Assembly (NCBI RefSeq): GCF_014205115.1
Contig: NZ_JACHMW010000001.1
Location: 1,054,001 to 1,118,000 of the forward strand
Source: Micrococcus endophyticus
GTDB lineage: Bacteria > Actinomycetota > Actinomycetes > Actinomycetales > Micrococcaceae
Direction: 5' to 3'
Length of the DNA stretch: 64,000 nucleotides
The translations under genes were made by a program, and so were the position numbers. Positions 53,358 through 60,630 of this stretch are shown one piece after another; position 1 is the stretch's first letter, and every line of letters begins with the position of its first letter. The notes beneath the pieces are model-generated. The model worked only from the letters and a program-made list of their open reading frames with translations. It ran no database searches and was not told the DNA's origin.

Positions 53358-55279
53358 CGGGTGCCCTCCTCGTGCTCCCCGGCCTCCGGGCGGGCCGGAG
53401 CGTCGGTGTCGGCATCGGTGTCGGTGTCGGCGGCGTCCAGGGCCGCGGCCGCGGCGGCGGCGTCCGCCGGGGCGACGTCGTCGCGGCGGGCCGGCGCCTC
53501 GGAGGCCGGACCGCCCGGCCCGTCGAGGCCGGCGTCCACGCCGCGGCGCAGCACGGGGACGAGGGCGCGCAGCTCCTCGGTGGCCTGCGGCTCGCGGTCC
53601 AGGCGCAGCAGCGGGAGGAAACGGTCGGCCAGGACGGTCTCGAGCAGCGAGCGGACCCGGCGCTCGAGCAGCTCGTTGGCGCGCCTGGCCATGCGGCGCA
53701 CCGCGTCCTCGCCGAAGATCGACTCGAGCAGCTTCTGGCCGACCACGGCCGCGCCGCCGGCGATGCCGATCTCGAGGCCCACGAGCCCGCCCGTGGAGGC
53801 GAACGAGATGACCATGAGCGCCACCGCGGCGCCGTTGACGCCCGTGGCGGCCAGGCGGGCGCGGGTGCGCTTGCCGGCGCCCTCCTCCTGGATGAGGGCC
53901 AGCACGTCCGACTGCCAGTCGCGCACCACCGCGGCGGCGCGCTCGGAGGTGTCCGCCGGCAGGGAGCCCAGGTCGCGGCCGGCCACGAGGGCCCGGCCGG
54001 CGGGCTCGGCGGCCCAGCGGCGCTCGATCTGCTCGGCGGCGGCCGCGGCGGCCTCCACCATCACGGCGTGCAGGCCGGTCTCGAGGGCCGTCTCGACCTC
54101 CTCCGCCGGGGCGGGGCGCCCGCGCACGAGCGCGCCGAGGCGGTCGCGCACGCGGCCGATCGCGGTCTCCACGCCCCGGAAGAACTCGCCGGTGCCCACG
54201 AAGTCCTGCCAGCGGGCGAGCACCTCGCCGCGCAGCAGGGTGCCGTCCGAGGTGGCCTCGTGGACCCGGTCCACGGCCTGCTGCGTGGAGTCCCCCACCA
54301 CGCGGGCGAGCAGGTCCGCGGCGTGGCGCTGGTCCTCCTCGGCGCGGGCCAGTTCCGCCACGCGGGCGGCCAGCTGGCCGAGCACCCCGTCCACGGTGCG
54401 CCGGGCGACGGCGCCGCGCGCCTGGGCGTCCGCGGCGAGCGTCTCGAGCCAGGTGCGCAGGCCCTCGACGTGCTCGGCCGGGAGCAGGCCGCGCTCGTCG
54501 AAGCGGGTCTCCGGGATCACGTGGATCCGCGCGTCGCCGAGGCCGCGCTCGGTGAGCATGCGCTGCAGGTCCGGGGTGATGTCCGCGGCGGCGCCCTCGG
54601 GCACGCGCCCCAGCACCACGGCCACCGTGATGTCCCGTGCGGCGGCCTGGTCCAGCAGCTGCCACGGGACGGCGTCGGCGTAGCGGTGCGCCGTCGTCGT
54701 GAAGATCCACAGGTCCGCGGCCTCGAGGAGCTGCCGGGCGAGCGCGCGGTTCTGGTCCGCCACCGAGTCGATGTCCGGCGCGTCCACGAGCGCGATGCCC
54801 GCGGGCAGGGCCGGCTCGGCCACGAGGGCCACGGTGTCCATGGCGGACTGGTCCGGCTCCACGGGCCCGGCCGACGCGTCGCGGTGCACGGTGACGCGGG
54901 CGAGGTCCGGGAGCACGCGCGGGCCCGTGAACCAGTGGGCGTCCGCGGGGTTGTGCAGGAGCAGCGGCTGGCGCGTGGTGGGGCGCAGCGCGGAGGAGCG
55001 CGAGACCTCGTGGCCCACCAGGGCGTTCACGAGGGTCGACTTGCCGGCGCCGGTCGAGCCGCCGACCACCGCGAGCAGCGGCGCGTCGAGCGAGTCGAGG
55101 CGCGGCAGCACGTAGTCCTCGATCTGGTGGAGGGTCCGCTCCCGCTCGGCGCGGTCCTCCCCCGCCGTGGCGGTCTCGAAGGGCAGCTCCAGCGCGGCGA
55201 GGTGATCGCGCACGCGGCGCACGGCCGTGTCGACGCCGAGGTCCGGGTGGGTCTGATCCGTGTGTGGCACGTGGGCCAT
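53354..55279 (-). CDS. Dynamin-like GTPase, first gene of a GTPase pair
   Basis: 641 residues. P-loop GGSTGAGKST at 73-82, ALRPTTRQPLLLHNP as G2 (T-T), VDAPDIDSVADQN as G3 and VVLGRVPEGAAADITPDL before the G5 region. Long helical region (EEDQRHAADLLARVVGDSTQQAVDRVHEA) and a hydrophobic hairpin AVALMVISFASTGGLVGLEI near 500. The end is Asp/Ala-rich and repetitive (D-T-D-T-D-A-D-T-D). ATG at 55279 is chosen because an upstream start at 55369 would lie inside the tRNA terminator hairpin. It overlaps the second GTPase by 4 bases. Confidence 0.86.
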   Translation of the reverse strand: MAHVPHTDQTHPDLGVDTAVRRVRDHLAALELPFETATAGEDRAERERTLHQIEDYVLPRLDSLDAPLLAVVGGSTGAGKSTLVNALVGHEVSRSSALRPTTRQPLLLHNPADAHWFTGPRVLPDLARVTVHRDASAGPVEPDQSAMDTVALVAEPALPAGIALVDAPDIDSVADQNRALARQLLEAADLWIFTTTAHRYADAVPWQLLDQAAARDITVAVVLGRVPEGAAADITPDLQRMLTERGLGDARIHVIPETRFDERGLLPAEHVEGLRTWLETLAADAQARGAVARRTVDGVLGQLAARVAELARAEEDQRHAADLLARVVGDSTQQAVDRVHEATSDGTLLRGEVLARWQDFVGTGEFFRGVETAIGRVRDRLGALVRGRPAPAEEVETALETGLHAVMVEAAAAAAEQIERRWAAEPAGRALVAGRDLGSLPADTSERAAAVVRDWQSDVLALIQEEGAGKRTRARLAATGVNGAAVALMVISFASTGGLVGLEIGIAGGAAVVGQKLLESIFGEDAVRRMARRANELLERRVRSLLETVLADRFLPLLRLDREPQATEELRALVPVLRRGVDAGLDGPGGPASEAPARRDDVAPADAAAAAAALDAADTDTDADTDAPARPEAGEHEEGTR

Positions 55280-55352
55280 CGTCTCACGGAGGGCCCGTCC
55301 GCGGACGGTCCGGCCGGCGCGCTCCCGACGGCGGAGCGGCCCCGGAGACAAC

Positions 55353-55382
55353 GGAAGCCCGGTCCGCATGGACCGGGCTTCC
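55353..55382 (-). terminator. Terminator after tRNA-Glu copy 1
   Basis: Perfect 13-bp stem (55353-55365 with 55370-55382) and GCAT loop, 10 bases after the tRNA 3' end on the minus strand. Confidence 0.85.
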
Positions 55383-55391
55383 TGTCACCAG

Positions 55392-55467
55392 TGGTGACCC
55401 CAGCGGGATTTGAACCCGCGTTACCGCCGTGAGAGGGCGGCGTACTAGGCCGCTATACGATGGGGCC
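55392..55467 (-). tRNA. tRNA-Glu (CTC), copy with encoded CCA
   Basis: A 76-nt cloverleaf on the minus strand. The 7-bp acceptor stem has one G-U pair, the anticodon loop is CTCTCAC with anticodon CTC, and the T arm has the GTTCAAATC loop. CCA is encoded (TGG at 55392-55394). It is identical over 73 nt to the copy at 55605-55677. Confidence 0.96.
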
Positions 55468-55541
55468 GTACGCGCCGTCCGCGCGAGCGCGGAGGGCACA
55501 GGTGGAGACCTTTCCTGCCTGCCTGCGTCTCCTGTTCAGGC

Positions 55542-55561
55542 GACGGATGCGAGCATCCGTC
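55542..55561 (-). terminator. Hairpin between the two tRNA-Glu genes
   Basis: An 8-bp stem (55542-55549 with 55554-55561) with a CGAG loop, 44 bases after copy 2. Could be a terminator or an RNase processing point. Confidence 0.4.
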
Positions 55562-55604
55562 CTGCGCCGCTCCGCTCCACGAGGAAGCGGGCGCGGCGAC
55601 TGCG

Positions 55605-55677
55605 TGACCCCAGCGGGATTTGAACCCGCGTTACCGCCGTGAGAGGGCGGCGTACTAGGCCGCTATACGATGGGGCC
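55605..55677 (-). tRNA. tRNA-Glu (CTC), second copy, no encoded CCA
   Basis: 73 nt identical to the copy at 55395-55467, but followed by CGC in place of CCA, so the 3' end must be added by the CCA enzyme. The gltX gene lies 1.1 kb upstream on the same strand. Confidence 0.96.
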
Positions 55678-55734
55678 GTGCGCCACGTGCGAGCGTCTCC
55701 GCTCGTTCGCATGCACATGAGTCCGAGGGACTCG

Positions 55735-55806
55735 CTGGGGTACCAGGACTCGAACCTAGAATGACGGTACCAGAAACCGTTGTGTTGCCAATTACACCAT
55801 ACCCCA
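55735..55806 (-). tRNA. tRNA-Gln (CTG)
   Basis: A 72-nt cloverleaf. Acceptor arms TGGGGTA and TACCCCA, anticodon loop TTCTGGT with anticodon CTG, T-loop GTTCGAGTC. No encoded CCA. First in order of the three tRNAs when read on the minus strand. In organisms without GlnRS, GltX charges this tRNA with glutamate before amidation by GatCAB, so the gltX-Glu-Glu-Gln grouping is meaningful. Confidence 0.95.
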
Positions 55807-55925
55807 CTGCCGGTCAAGTCTTACTGACCGAAGTGCGTCATATTCATGAGCTCGGTGTTCCCGGATCTCTCCGGCAACGAGAAAGAACTCTACACCCTCA
55901 TCGCGGCCCGTGCAAAATCGGCCGA

Positions 55926-56744
55926 TCAGCGCCGCAGCCAGGCCCGCAGGCCGCCGATCGCGCGCAGCCGCCAGCACCCGCGCTCGGGGTCCCACACCGG
56001 GTCCTCGGCCGCCCCGCGGGCGGGCGCGGCCGGGCTCATCCACACGGGCACGAGCCCCGCGGCGCGGGCGCCGGCGACGTCGTGGGTCAGGCTGTCCCCC
56101 ACCATGAGGGTCCGGCCCGGCTCCGCGCCCAGGCGGGCGCAGCCGGCGAGGAACGGCGCCGGATCCGGCTTGGGCGCCCCCGCCGTGTCCGAGCCGATCA
56201 GCACGTCCACCCACTCCAGCCCCAGCGCGTCCGCCTTGGCGCGCTGGTAGGCCTCCACGTTGTTGGTCACGATCCCCACGCCCCGGCCGGACGAGCGCAC
56301 CTGGGCCAGGACCTCGGCAGTGGCCGGGAACAGGGCCCAGTGCCCGCGGACCACCTCCTCGTAGTCCGCGGTCCACAGGGCCCCGAGCGGGGTGGCCGAC
56401 TCCTCGGGGGCGCCGAGGGCGCGCAGGGCATCCGCGGCGCGGGCCAGGCGCTGCTGCTCGAAGGTCAGCTCGCCGGCCACGTAGCGCTCGTAGTGCCCGG
56501 CGGCGTCGGAGGCGAAGGCCTCCGTGGCCTCGGCCATCCGCGCCGGGGCCACGTCGGCCGCCCCGGCCCACTGCCGGCGCACGGTCGCGTCGAACGCGGC
56601 GTGCTGGGCGGCGCGCAGGTCCAGGAGGGTGTCGTCCAGGTCGAACAGCACCGCGTCCCACTCCGGGGGCGCCGGGGCGGGCGACGACGGCGACCCGCCG
56701 GCCGCCGTCGTCGTGGCCTGCCCGGTCACGGGGGCCCCGCTCAC
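55926..56744 (-). CDS. HAD-family hydrolase (phosphatase)
   Basis: 272 residues. Motif [13 protein letters not shown] near 29-40 holds the two catalytic aspartates, [19 protein letters not shown] is motif II/III with the conserved T and K region, and [19 protein letters not shown] is motif IV. The cap and size fit YjjG/pyrimidine nucleotidase-like enzymes. The GTG at 56744 (VSGAPVTGQ) overlaps the gltX stop by 4 bases; GTG at 56729 is an alternative. Substrate unknown; nucleotidase or sugar phosphatase are the likely choices. Confidence 0.85.
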   Translation of the reverse strand: MSGAPVTGQATTTAAGGSPSSPAPAPPEWDAVLFDLDDTLLDLRAAQHAAFDATVRRQWAGAADVAPARMAEATEAFASDAAGHYERYVAGELTFEQQRLARAADALRALGAPEESATPLGALWTADYEEVVRGHWALFPATAEVLAQVRSSGRGVGIVTNNVEAYQRAKADALGLEWVDVLIGSDTAGAPKPDPAPFLAGCARLGAEPGRTLMVGDSLTHDVAGARAAGLVPVWMSPAAPARGAAEDPVWDPERGCWRLRAIGGLRAWLRR

Positions 56745-58318
56745 GCGTCCGTGGGCAGAACCTGGTCCAGGCCCTGCTCGGCGGCGAACCGGTCCAGGCG
56801 CGCCAGGGCGGAGTCGCGCCCGAGGATCTCGAGGGACTCGAACAGCGGCGGGGAGACCTTGCGGCCGGTCACGGCCACGCGCACCGGGCCGAAGGCCTGG
56901 CGGGGCTTGAGGCCCAGCCCGTCGATGAGCGCGGCGCGCAGCGCCTCCTCGATGCGCTCGGTGGTGAACCCGTCCTCCGGCAGGGCCGCCAGCGCGTCCC
57001 GGGCCGCGGCGACGGCGGCGCCAAGGTCCGCCGGCATGCCCTTGAGGGCGCCCTCGGCCGTGGCCACGTCCGCGTCCGCCGTGAAGAGGAAGGCGAGCAT
57101 CTCGACGGCCTCCCCCAGCAGCTGCACGCGCTCCTGGACGAGCGGCGCGGCGGCCGCGAGGATCTCGCGCTCGCGCTCCGTGGGCTCGGCGTCCACGAGG
57201 CCGGCGGCGTGCAGGTAGGGCACGAGGCGCTCCCGGAAGTCGTCCGCGTCCAGCATGCGCACGTGGGAGCCGTTGATGGCGATCGCCTTCTTCTCGTCGA
57301 AGCGGGCGGGGTTGGCCAGCACCTTGTGGACGTCGAAGTGCTCCACGAACTGCTCGGGGGTGAAGATGTCCTCGTCCGCGGACAGGGACCAGCCCAGCAG
57401 GGCCAGGTAGTTCAGCAGGCCCTCGCGGATGAAGCCGTGCTCGCGGTGCAGGAACAGGTTGGCCTGCGGGTCGCGCTTGGACAGCTTCTTGTTCCCCTCG
57501 CCCATCACGTAGGGCAGGTGGCCGAACACCGGCATGTACGCGGCCACGCCGACCGCGTGGAGGGCGCGGTACAGGGCGATCTGGCGGGGGGTGGAGGAGA
57601 GCAGGTCCTCGCCGCGCAGCACGTGGGTGATGCCCATGAGGGCGTCGTCTACGGGGTTGACCAGCGTGTAGAGCGGCGAGCCGTCCGCGCGCACCACCAC
57701 GAAGTCCGGCACGGTGCCGGCCTTGAACGTGATCTCCCCGCGCACGAGGTCCGTGAAGGTGATGTCCGTGTCCGGCATGCGCAGGCGCCACACGGGCGCG
57801 CGGCCCTCGGCCTCGAACGCGGCGATCTGCTCGTCCGTGAGGTCGCGGTCGAAGCCGTCGTAGCCCAGCTTGGGGTCGCGCCCGGCGGCCCGGTGGCGCG
57901 CCTCGGTCTCCTCGGGCGAGGAGTAGGACGGGTAGATGTGCCCGCCGGCCTTGAGCTTCTCGATGACCTCCGCGTAGATCTCCCCGCGCTGGGACTGGCG
58001 GTAGGGCTCGTGCGGGCCGCCGACCTCGACGCCCTCGTCCCAGTCGATGCCGAGCCAGCGCATGGCCTCGAGCAGCTGCTGGTAGGACTCCTCGGAGTCC
58101 CGCTTGGCGTCCGTGTCCTCGATGCGGAAGACCAGCGTCCCGCCGGTGTGCCGCGCCCAGCCCCAGTTGAACAGGGCGGTGCGGATCAGGCCGACGTGCG
58201 GGGTGCCGGTGGGCGAGGGGCAGAAGCGCACCCGCACGGGGGTCTCGGCGTCCACCTGGGGGACGTCGGCGAAGGGGGCGGGGGCGTTCTCGGACACGGG
58301 AGCGGTGGCGTCAGTCAT
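56741..58318 (-). CDS. gltX: Glutamyl-tRNA synthetase
   Basis: 525 residues. [14 protein letters not shown] near 33-45 is the HIGH-type motif, [17 protein letters not shown] near 275-291 is the KMSKS-type motif, and GMILE-like spacing to [16 protein letters not shown] is standard. It charges tRNA-Glu and, if non-discriminating, tRNA-Gln; the genes for both tRNAs lie 1-2 kb downstream on the same strand. A -10 TAGACT at 58329-58334 is 10 bases before the ATG, so the leader is only a few bases long. Confidence 0.97.
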   Translation of the reverse strand: MTDATAPVSENAPAPFADVPQVDAETPVRVRFCPSPTGTPHVGLIRTALFNWGWARHTGGTLVFRIEDTDAKRDSEESYQQLLEAMRWLGIDWDEGVEVGGPHEPYRQSQRGEIYAEVIEKLKAGGHIYPSYSSPEETEARHRAAGRDPKLGYDGFDRDLTDEQIAAFEAEGRAPVWRLRMPDTDITFTDLVRGEITFKAGTVPDFVVVRADGSPLYTLVNPVDDALMGITHVLRGEDLLSSTPRQIALYRALHAVGVAAYMPVFGHLPYVMGEGNKKLSKRDPQANLFLHREHGFIREGLLNYLALLGWSLSADEDIFTPEQFVEHFDVHKVLANPARFDEKKAIAINGSHVRMLDADDFRERLVPYLHAAGLVDAEPTEREREILAAAAPLVQERVQLLGEAVEMLAFLFTADADVATAEGALKGMPADLGAAVAAARDALAALPEDGFTTERIEEALRAALIDGLGLKPRQAFGPVRVAVTGRKVSPPLFESLEILGRDSALARLDRFAAEQGLDQVLPTDA

Positions 58319-58328
58319 GGTGCCTGCG

Positions 58329-58334
58329 AGTCTA
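58329..58334 (-). promoter_or_regulatory. -10 box of gltX
   Basis: TAGACT, 10 bases before the gltX ATG, just after the FAH-gene terminator. Predicted leader is 3-4 bases. Confidence 0.5.
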
Positions 58335-58369
58335 CGCGCGGACGCGGGCCGGACGCCGCCCGCCGAGGA

Positions 58370-58413
58370 CGACGACGGCGCCCCGGTCCGCGCGGACCGG
58401 GGCGCCGTCGTCG
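58370..58413 (-). terminator. Intrinsic terminator after the FAH-family gene
   Basis: Perfect 20-bp stem (58370-58389 with 58394-58413), GCGC loop. Longest terminator stem in the window. Confidence 0.85.
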
Positions 58414-58423
58414 GGAGCGGTGC

Positions 58424-59218
58424 TCAGCGGCGGAAGACCGTGGCGAGCACGCCGATGCCCTCCACCTCGGCCTCCACGCGCTGGCCCTCGGCCACCGTGC
58501 CGACGCCGGCCGGGGTGCCGGTGAGGATCACGTCGCCGGGCAGGAGGGTGAACGCCTCGGACGCGGCGGCCACGAGCTCGCGCACGCCGAAGACCATGTC
58601 CGCCGTGGTCCCGTCCTGACGGGTCTGCCCGTCCAGGCGGGAGGTGATGCGCAGGCCGCCGGCCGGCTCCACGTCCAGCTCGGTCTCGATCCACGGGCCG
58701 AGCGGGCAGGCGCCGTCGAAGCCCTTCGCGCGCGCCCACTGCAGGTCGGTGCGCTGGGCGTCCCGCGCGGTGAGGTCGTTGCCCACGGTGTACCCGAACA
58801 CGACGTCGTCCACGCGGCTCACCGGCACGTCCTTGCAGATGGTGCCGATCACCACGGCGAGCTCGGCCTCGTAGGAGACCTCGTCCGACCAGGACGGCAG
58901 GGTGACCGGCTCGCCCGGCCCCACCACGGAGGTGTTGGGCTTGAGGAAGAACTGCGGAGACGCGGGGGTCTCGTTGCCGAGCTCCTTGGCGTGGTCGGCC
59001 CAGTTGCGGCCCACGCCCACGATCTTCGAACGCGGGATGATGGGCGCCACGAGGCGGACGTCCTCGAGCCGGTGGACGGTGGAGGTGGGCTGGATGCCGT
59101 GGAAGAACGGGTCGCCTTGGAGGGCGGTGATCGTCAGCTCGGAGAGGTCGGCGTCCGCCGGGCCCTCCACGACGCCGTAGGTCGGCTCGGCCTGGTCCAC
59201 GAAACGTGCGATGCGCAT
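58424..59218 (-). CDS. Fumarylacetoacetate hydrolase (FAH) family protein
   Basis: 264 residues. MRIARFVDQAEPTYGVVEG start, IIPRSKIVGVGRNWADHAKELG, DEVSYEAELAVVIGTICKDV (the metal-binding E-x-E), VFGYTVGNDLTARDAQRTDLQWARAKGFDG and VILTGTPAGVGTVAEGQRVE. This is the actinobacterial FAHD1-like group that hydrolyses acylpyruvates or decarboxylates oxaloacetate, and also includes 2-hydroxyhepta-2,4-diene-1,7-dioate isomerases; substrate not decided by sequence. ATG at 59218 has a -10 TAGGCT 7 bases upstream. The open frame continues upstream through the IS remnant, but not as part of the gene. Confidence 0.9.
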   Translation of the reverse strand: MRIARFVDQAEPTYGVVEGPADADLSELTITALQGDPFFHGIQPTSTVHRLEDVRLVAPIIPRSKIVGVGRNWADHAKELGNETPASPQFFLKPNTSVVGPGEPVTLPSWSDEVSYEAELAVVIGTICKDVPVSRVDDVVFGYTVGNDLTARDAQRTDLQWARAKGFDGACPLGPWIETELDVEPAGGLRITSRLDGQTRQDGTTADMVFGVRELVAAASEAFTLLPGDVILTGTPAGVGTVAEGQRVEAEVEGIGVLATVFRR

Positions 59219-59225
59219 GGGGACC

Positions 59226-59231
59226 AGCCTA
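59226..59231 (-). promoter_or_regulatory. -10 box of FAH-family gene at the IS remnant edge
   Basis: TAGGCT, 7 bases before the ATG at 59218 and touching the left end of the IS remnant. Confidence 0.5.
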
Positions 59232-59737
59232 GTTGTAGGAGGGCATGACGTTGTTGCCTCGGGCCGGGGCCAGTGAGGCCGGCGGGGCGTCCCCGCATCA
59301 GATATGAGCCCGATCTTCCTCACGTCCAGGTGCACCATGTGCCCCGGCCCCCTCGCGGTGATCCTCTGGGCCGGCTGCTGGCGCAGGGACTGGATCTGAG
59401 CCACCACCTCGGGGTCGAGCTGGGCAGGTGAACGGCGCGGACGGCTGGGCCGGTCGAGCAGCCCGGCCTCGCCCTCGGCGCGGTAGCGGGCCACCCACGT
59501 GGACACCGTGGCACGTGCGACCCGAAACTCGGCGGCCACGTGCGCTTGTGGGATCCCGTCGTTCAGGTGGCGTCAGACCATCCTGAGACGGCCGGTGGGA
59601 GTCAGGGGTGCATGAGCGTGAGTCATGAGTGGGTCTCTTTGCGCGGATGGGTGGTGTAGGAACTTCCATCCTGCGGGAGAGGCCCACTCGTCTCATCTCA
59701 GCCCGGCCCCCGTGCCAAGAACCTCATGACCCACAAC
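59232..59737. mobile_element. Decayed IS481-type element
   Basis: The ends look like imperfect inverted repeats: GTTGTAGG then CATGACGTTGTTGCC at the left end and, on the other strand at the right, GTTGTGGGTCATGAGGTTCTTGGCAC. About 500 bp, half the length of a working IS481 element. Inside is a transposase N-terminus with an in-frame stop and no catalytic domain. No target duplication can be shown. Confidence 0.6.
59291..59626 (-). pseudogene. IS481-family transposase fragment
   Basis: From the ATG at 59626: THAHAPLTPTGRLRMV, then TGA, RHLNDG, and HTH-like AAEFRVARATVSTWVARYRAEGEAGLLDRPSRPRRSP, ending in MVHLDVRKIGLISDAG. IS481 transposases have the HTH at the start and G-x-x-V-H-x-D-V-K-K-x-G about 130-150 residues in, so roughly 50 residues are deleted between the HTH and that motif, and the second and third catalytic acids are gone. 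Confidence 0.8.
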
Positions 59738-59740
59738 ACC

Positions 59741-59746
59741 TAGACT
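59741..59746 (+). promoter_or_regulatory. -10 box of leaderless HIT-family gene
   Basis: TAGACT, 6 bases before the ATG at 59753 and 3 bases from the right end of the IS remnant. Confidence 0.55.
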
Positions 59747-59752
59747 CCGGGC

Positions 59753-60190
59753 ATGGCCTCCCACTGCCCGTTCTGCGCCGTCGTCCGCGGCGTCGGCCCC
59801 GCCCACCTCGTCGCCGAGAGCCCGCTCGCGCTCGCGTTCCTGGACCAGAGCCCGGCCGCCGACGGCCACACGCTCGTGGTGCCGCGTCGGCACGTGGAGT
59901 CCTTCTCGGAGGTGACGCCCGAGGAGGGGGCGGAGGTCTTCGCCCTCGCCGCCCGGGTGGCGGCGGTGCTGCGCCGCGTGGTCTCCCCCGGCGTGACCCT
60001 GCACCTCGCGGAGGGCTGGGAGGCCGGCCAGGACGTGCCGCACACCCACCTGCACGTGATCCCGCGGCGCATAGACGACGCCGTGACGATCGACCTCCCC
60101 GCCCTGCGGACCCCACTGGACCTGGCGGGCTCGGCGGCCGCGCTGCGCGCCGTCCTCGAGGGGCCGGCGACTCCGGGCGGCCCCGCCTGA
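59753..60190 (+). CDS. HIT-family protein (histidine triad nucleotide hydrolase)
   Basis: 145 residues. CPFCAVVRG near 5 with a C-x2-C pair, AFLDQSPAADGHTLVVPRRHVESFSE, and the histidine triad VPHTHLHVIPRR near 108-118 that gives the catalytic H-x-H-x-H. HIT proteins cleave AMP-linked substrates such as adenylylated compounds and ApnA. The C-terminal 25 residues vary in the family. Confidence 0.92.
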   Translation: MASHCPFCAVVRGVGPAHLVAESPLALAFLDQSPAADGHTLVVPRRHVESFSEVTPEEGAEVFALAARVAAVLRRVVSPGVTLHLAEGWEAGQDVPHTHLHVIPRRIDDAVTIDLPALRTPLDLAGSAAALRAVLEGPATPGGPA

Positions 60191-60221
60191 GTCGAGCCGT
60201 CCGAGACGGCCCGCCGGCGTC

Positions 60222-60290
60222 GAGCCGTCGCGCAGATGGCCGGTATGAGCGCGACCTGAGCGCTCACACCGGCCATCTGCAGGACAGCTC
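60222..60290. repeat. 69-nt hairpin repeat, copy 1
   Basis: Arms GAGCCGTC and GACAGCTC outside, and inside a 20-bp stem with one mismatch around GCAGATGGCCGG. Same length as copy 2 at 63003-63071; 62 of 69 positions agree. It lies between the convergent HIT and ybdD genes and may also act as a terminator. Confidence 0.85.
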
Positions 60291-60341
60291 GGAGCAGGAC
60301 GGGACCGCGTGCACGACGCGGCCCCGCGCGGGGACGGCGGC

Positions 60342-60629
60342 TCAGCAGCAGCGGCTGCCGGGGTTCGCCTCCTGCTTGGCGTACTCGTCCCGCCAGAACT
60401 CCCGCTCGCTCATCGGCTCCACGCCGGGGTGCTGCGCCCGGTGGTGGGCGAGGTAGGCGTCGTACTTGCCCTCCCCCGCCAGCTGGCGCACCCACCACCT
60501 CGCGGACGCCCACGCCGCACGCAGGCCCGACCCGGCCGCCGGACCGGTGCCGTCCCCGGCCCGACGCGCGGCCGCCGGCTCCGCAGCGGAGCCGCCGGCC
60601 GGCGTCGGGCAGGTGCCGGAGGCGGCCAC
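60342..60629 (-). CDS. YbdD/YjiX (DUF466) family protein
   Basis: 95 residues. The N-terminal third is Ala/Gly-rich. The conserved part GEGKYDAYLAHHRAQHPGVEPMSEREFWRDEYAKQEANPGSRCC matches YbdD in its D-x-Y, H-P and C-terminal GSRCC (written here as two segments in the usual order). YbdD is the standard small partner encoded directly after cstA. GTG at 60629 is one base after the cstA stop. Confidence 0.9.
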   Translation of the reverse strand: MAASGTCPTPAGGSAAEPAAARRAGDGTGPAAGSGLRAAWASARWWVRQLAGEGKYDAYLAHHRAQHPGVEPMSEREFWRDEYAKQEANPGSRCC

Positions 60630-60630
60630 G

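Noticed and set aside
55280-55369. Longer start at 55369 for the first GTPase
   Set aside because: It would begin inside the tRNA-Glu terminator hairpin, so the mRNA from the GTPase promoter could not contain it.
55846-56250. Plus-strand open frame upstream of tRNA-Gln
   Set aside because: Antisense to the HAD gene for most of its length, and the translation is Arg-rich low complexity.
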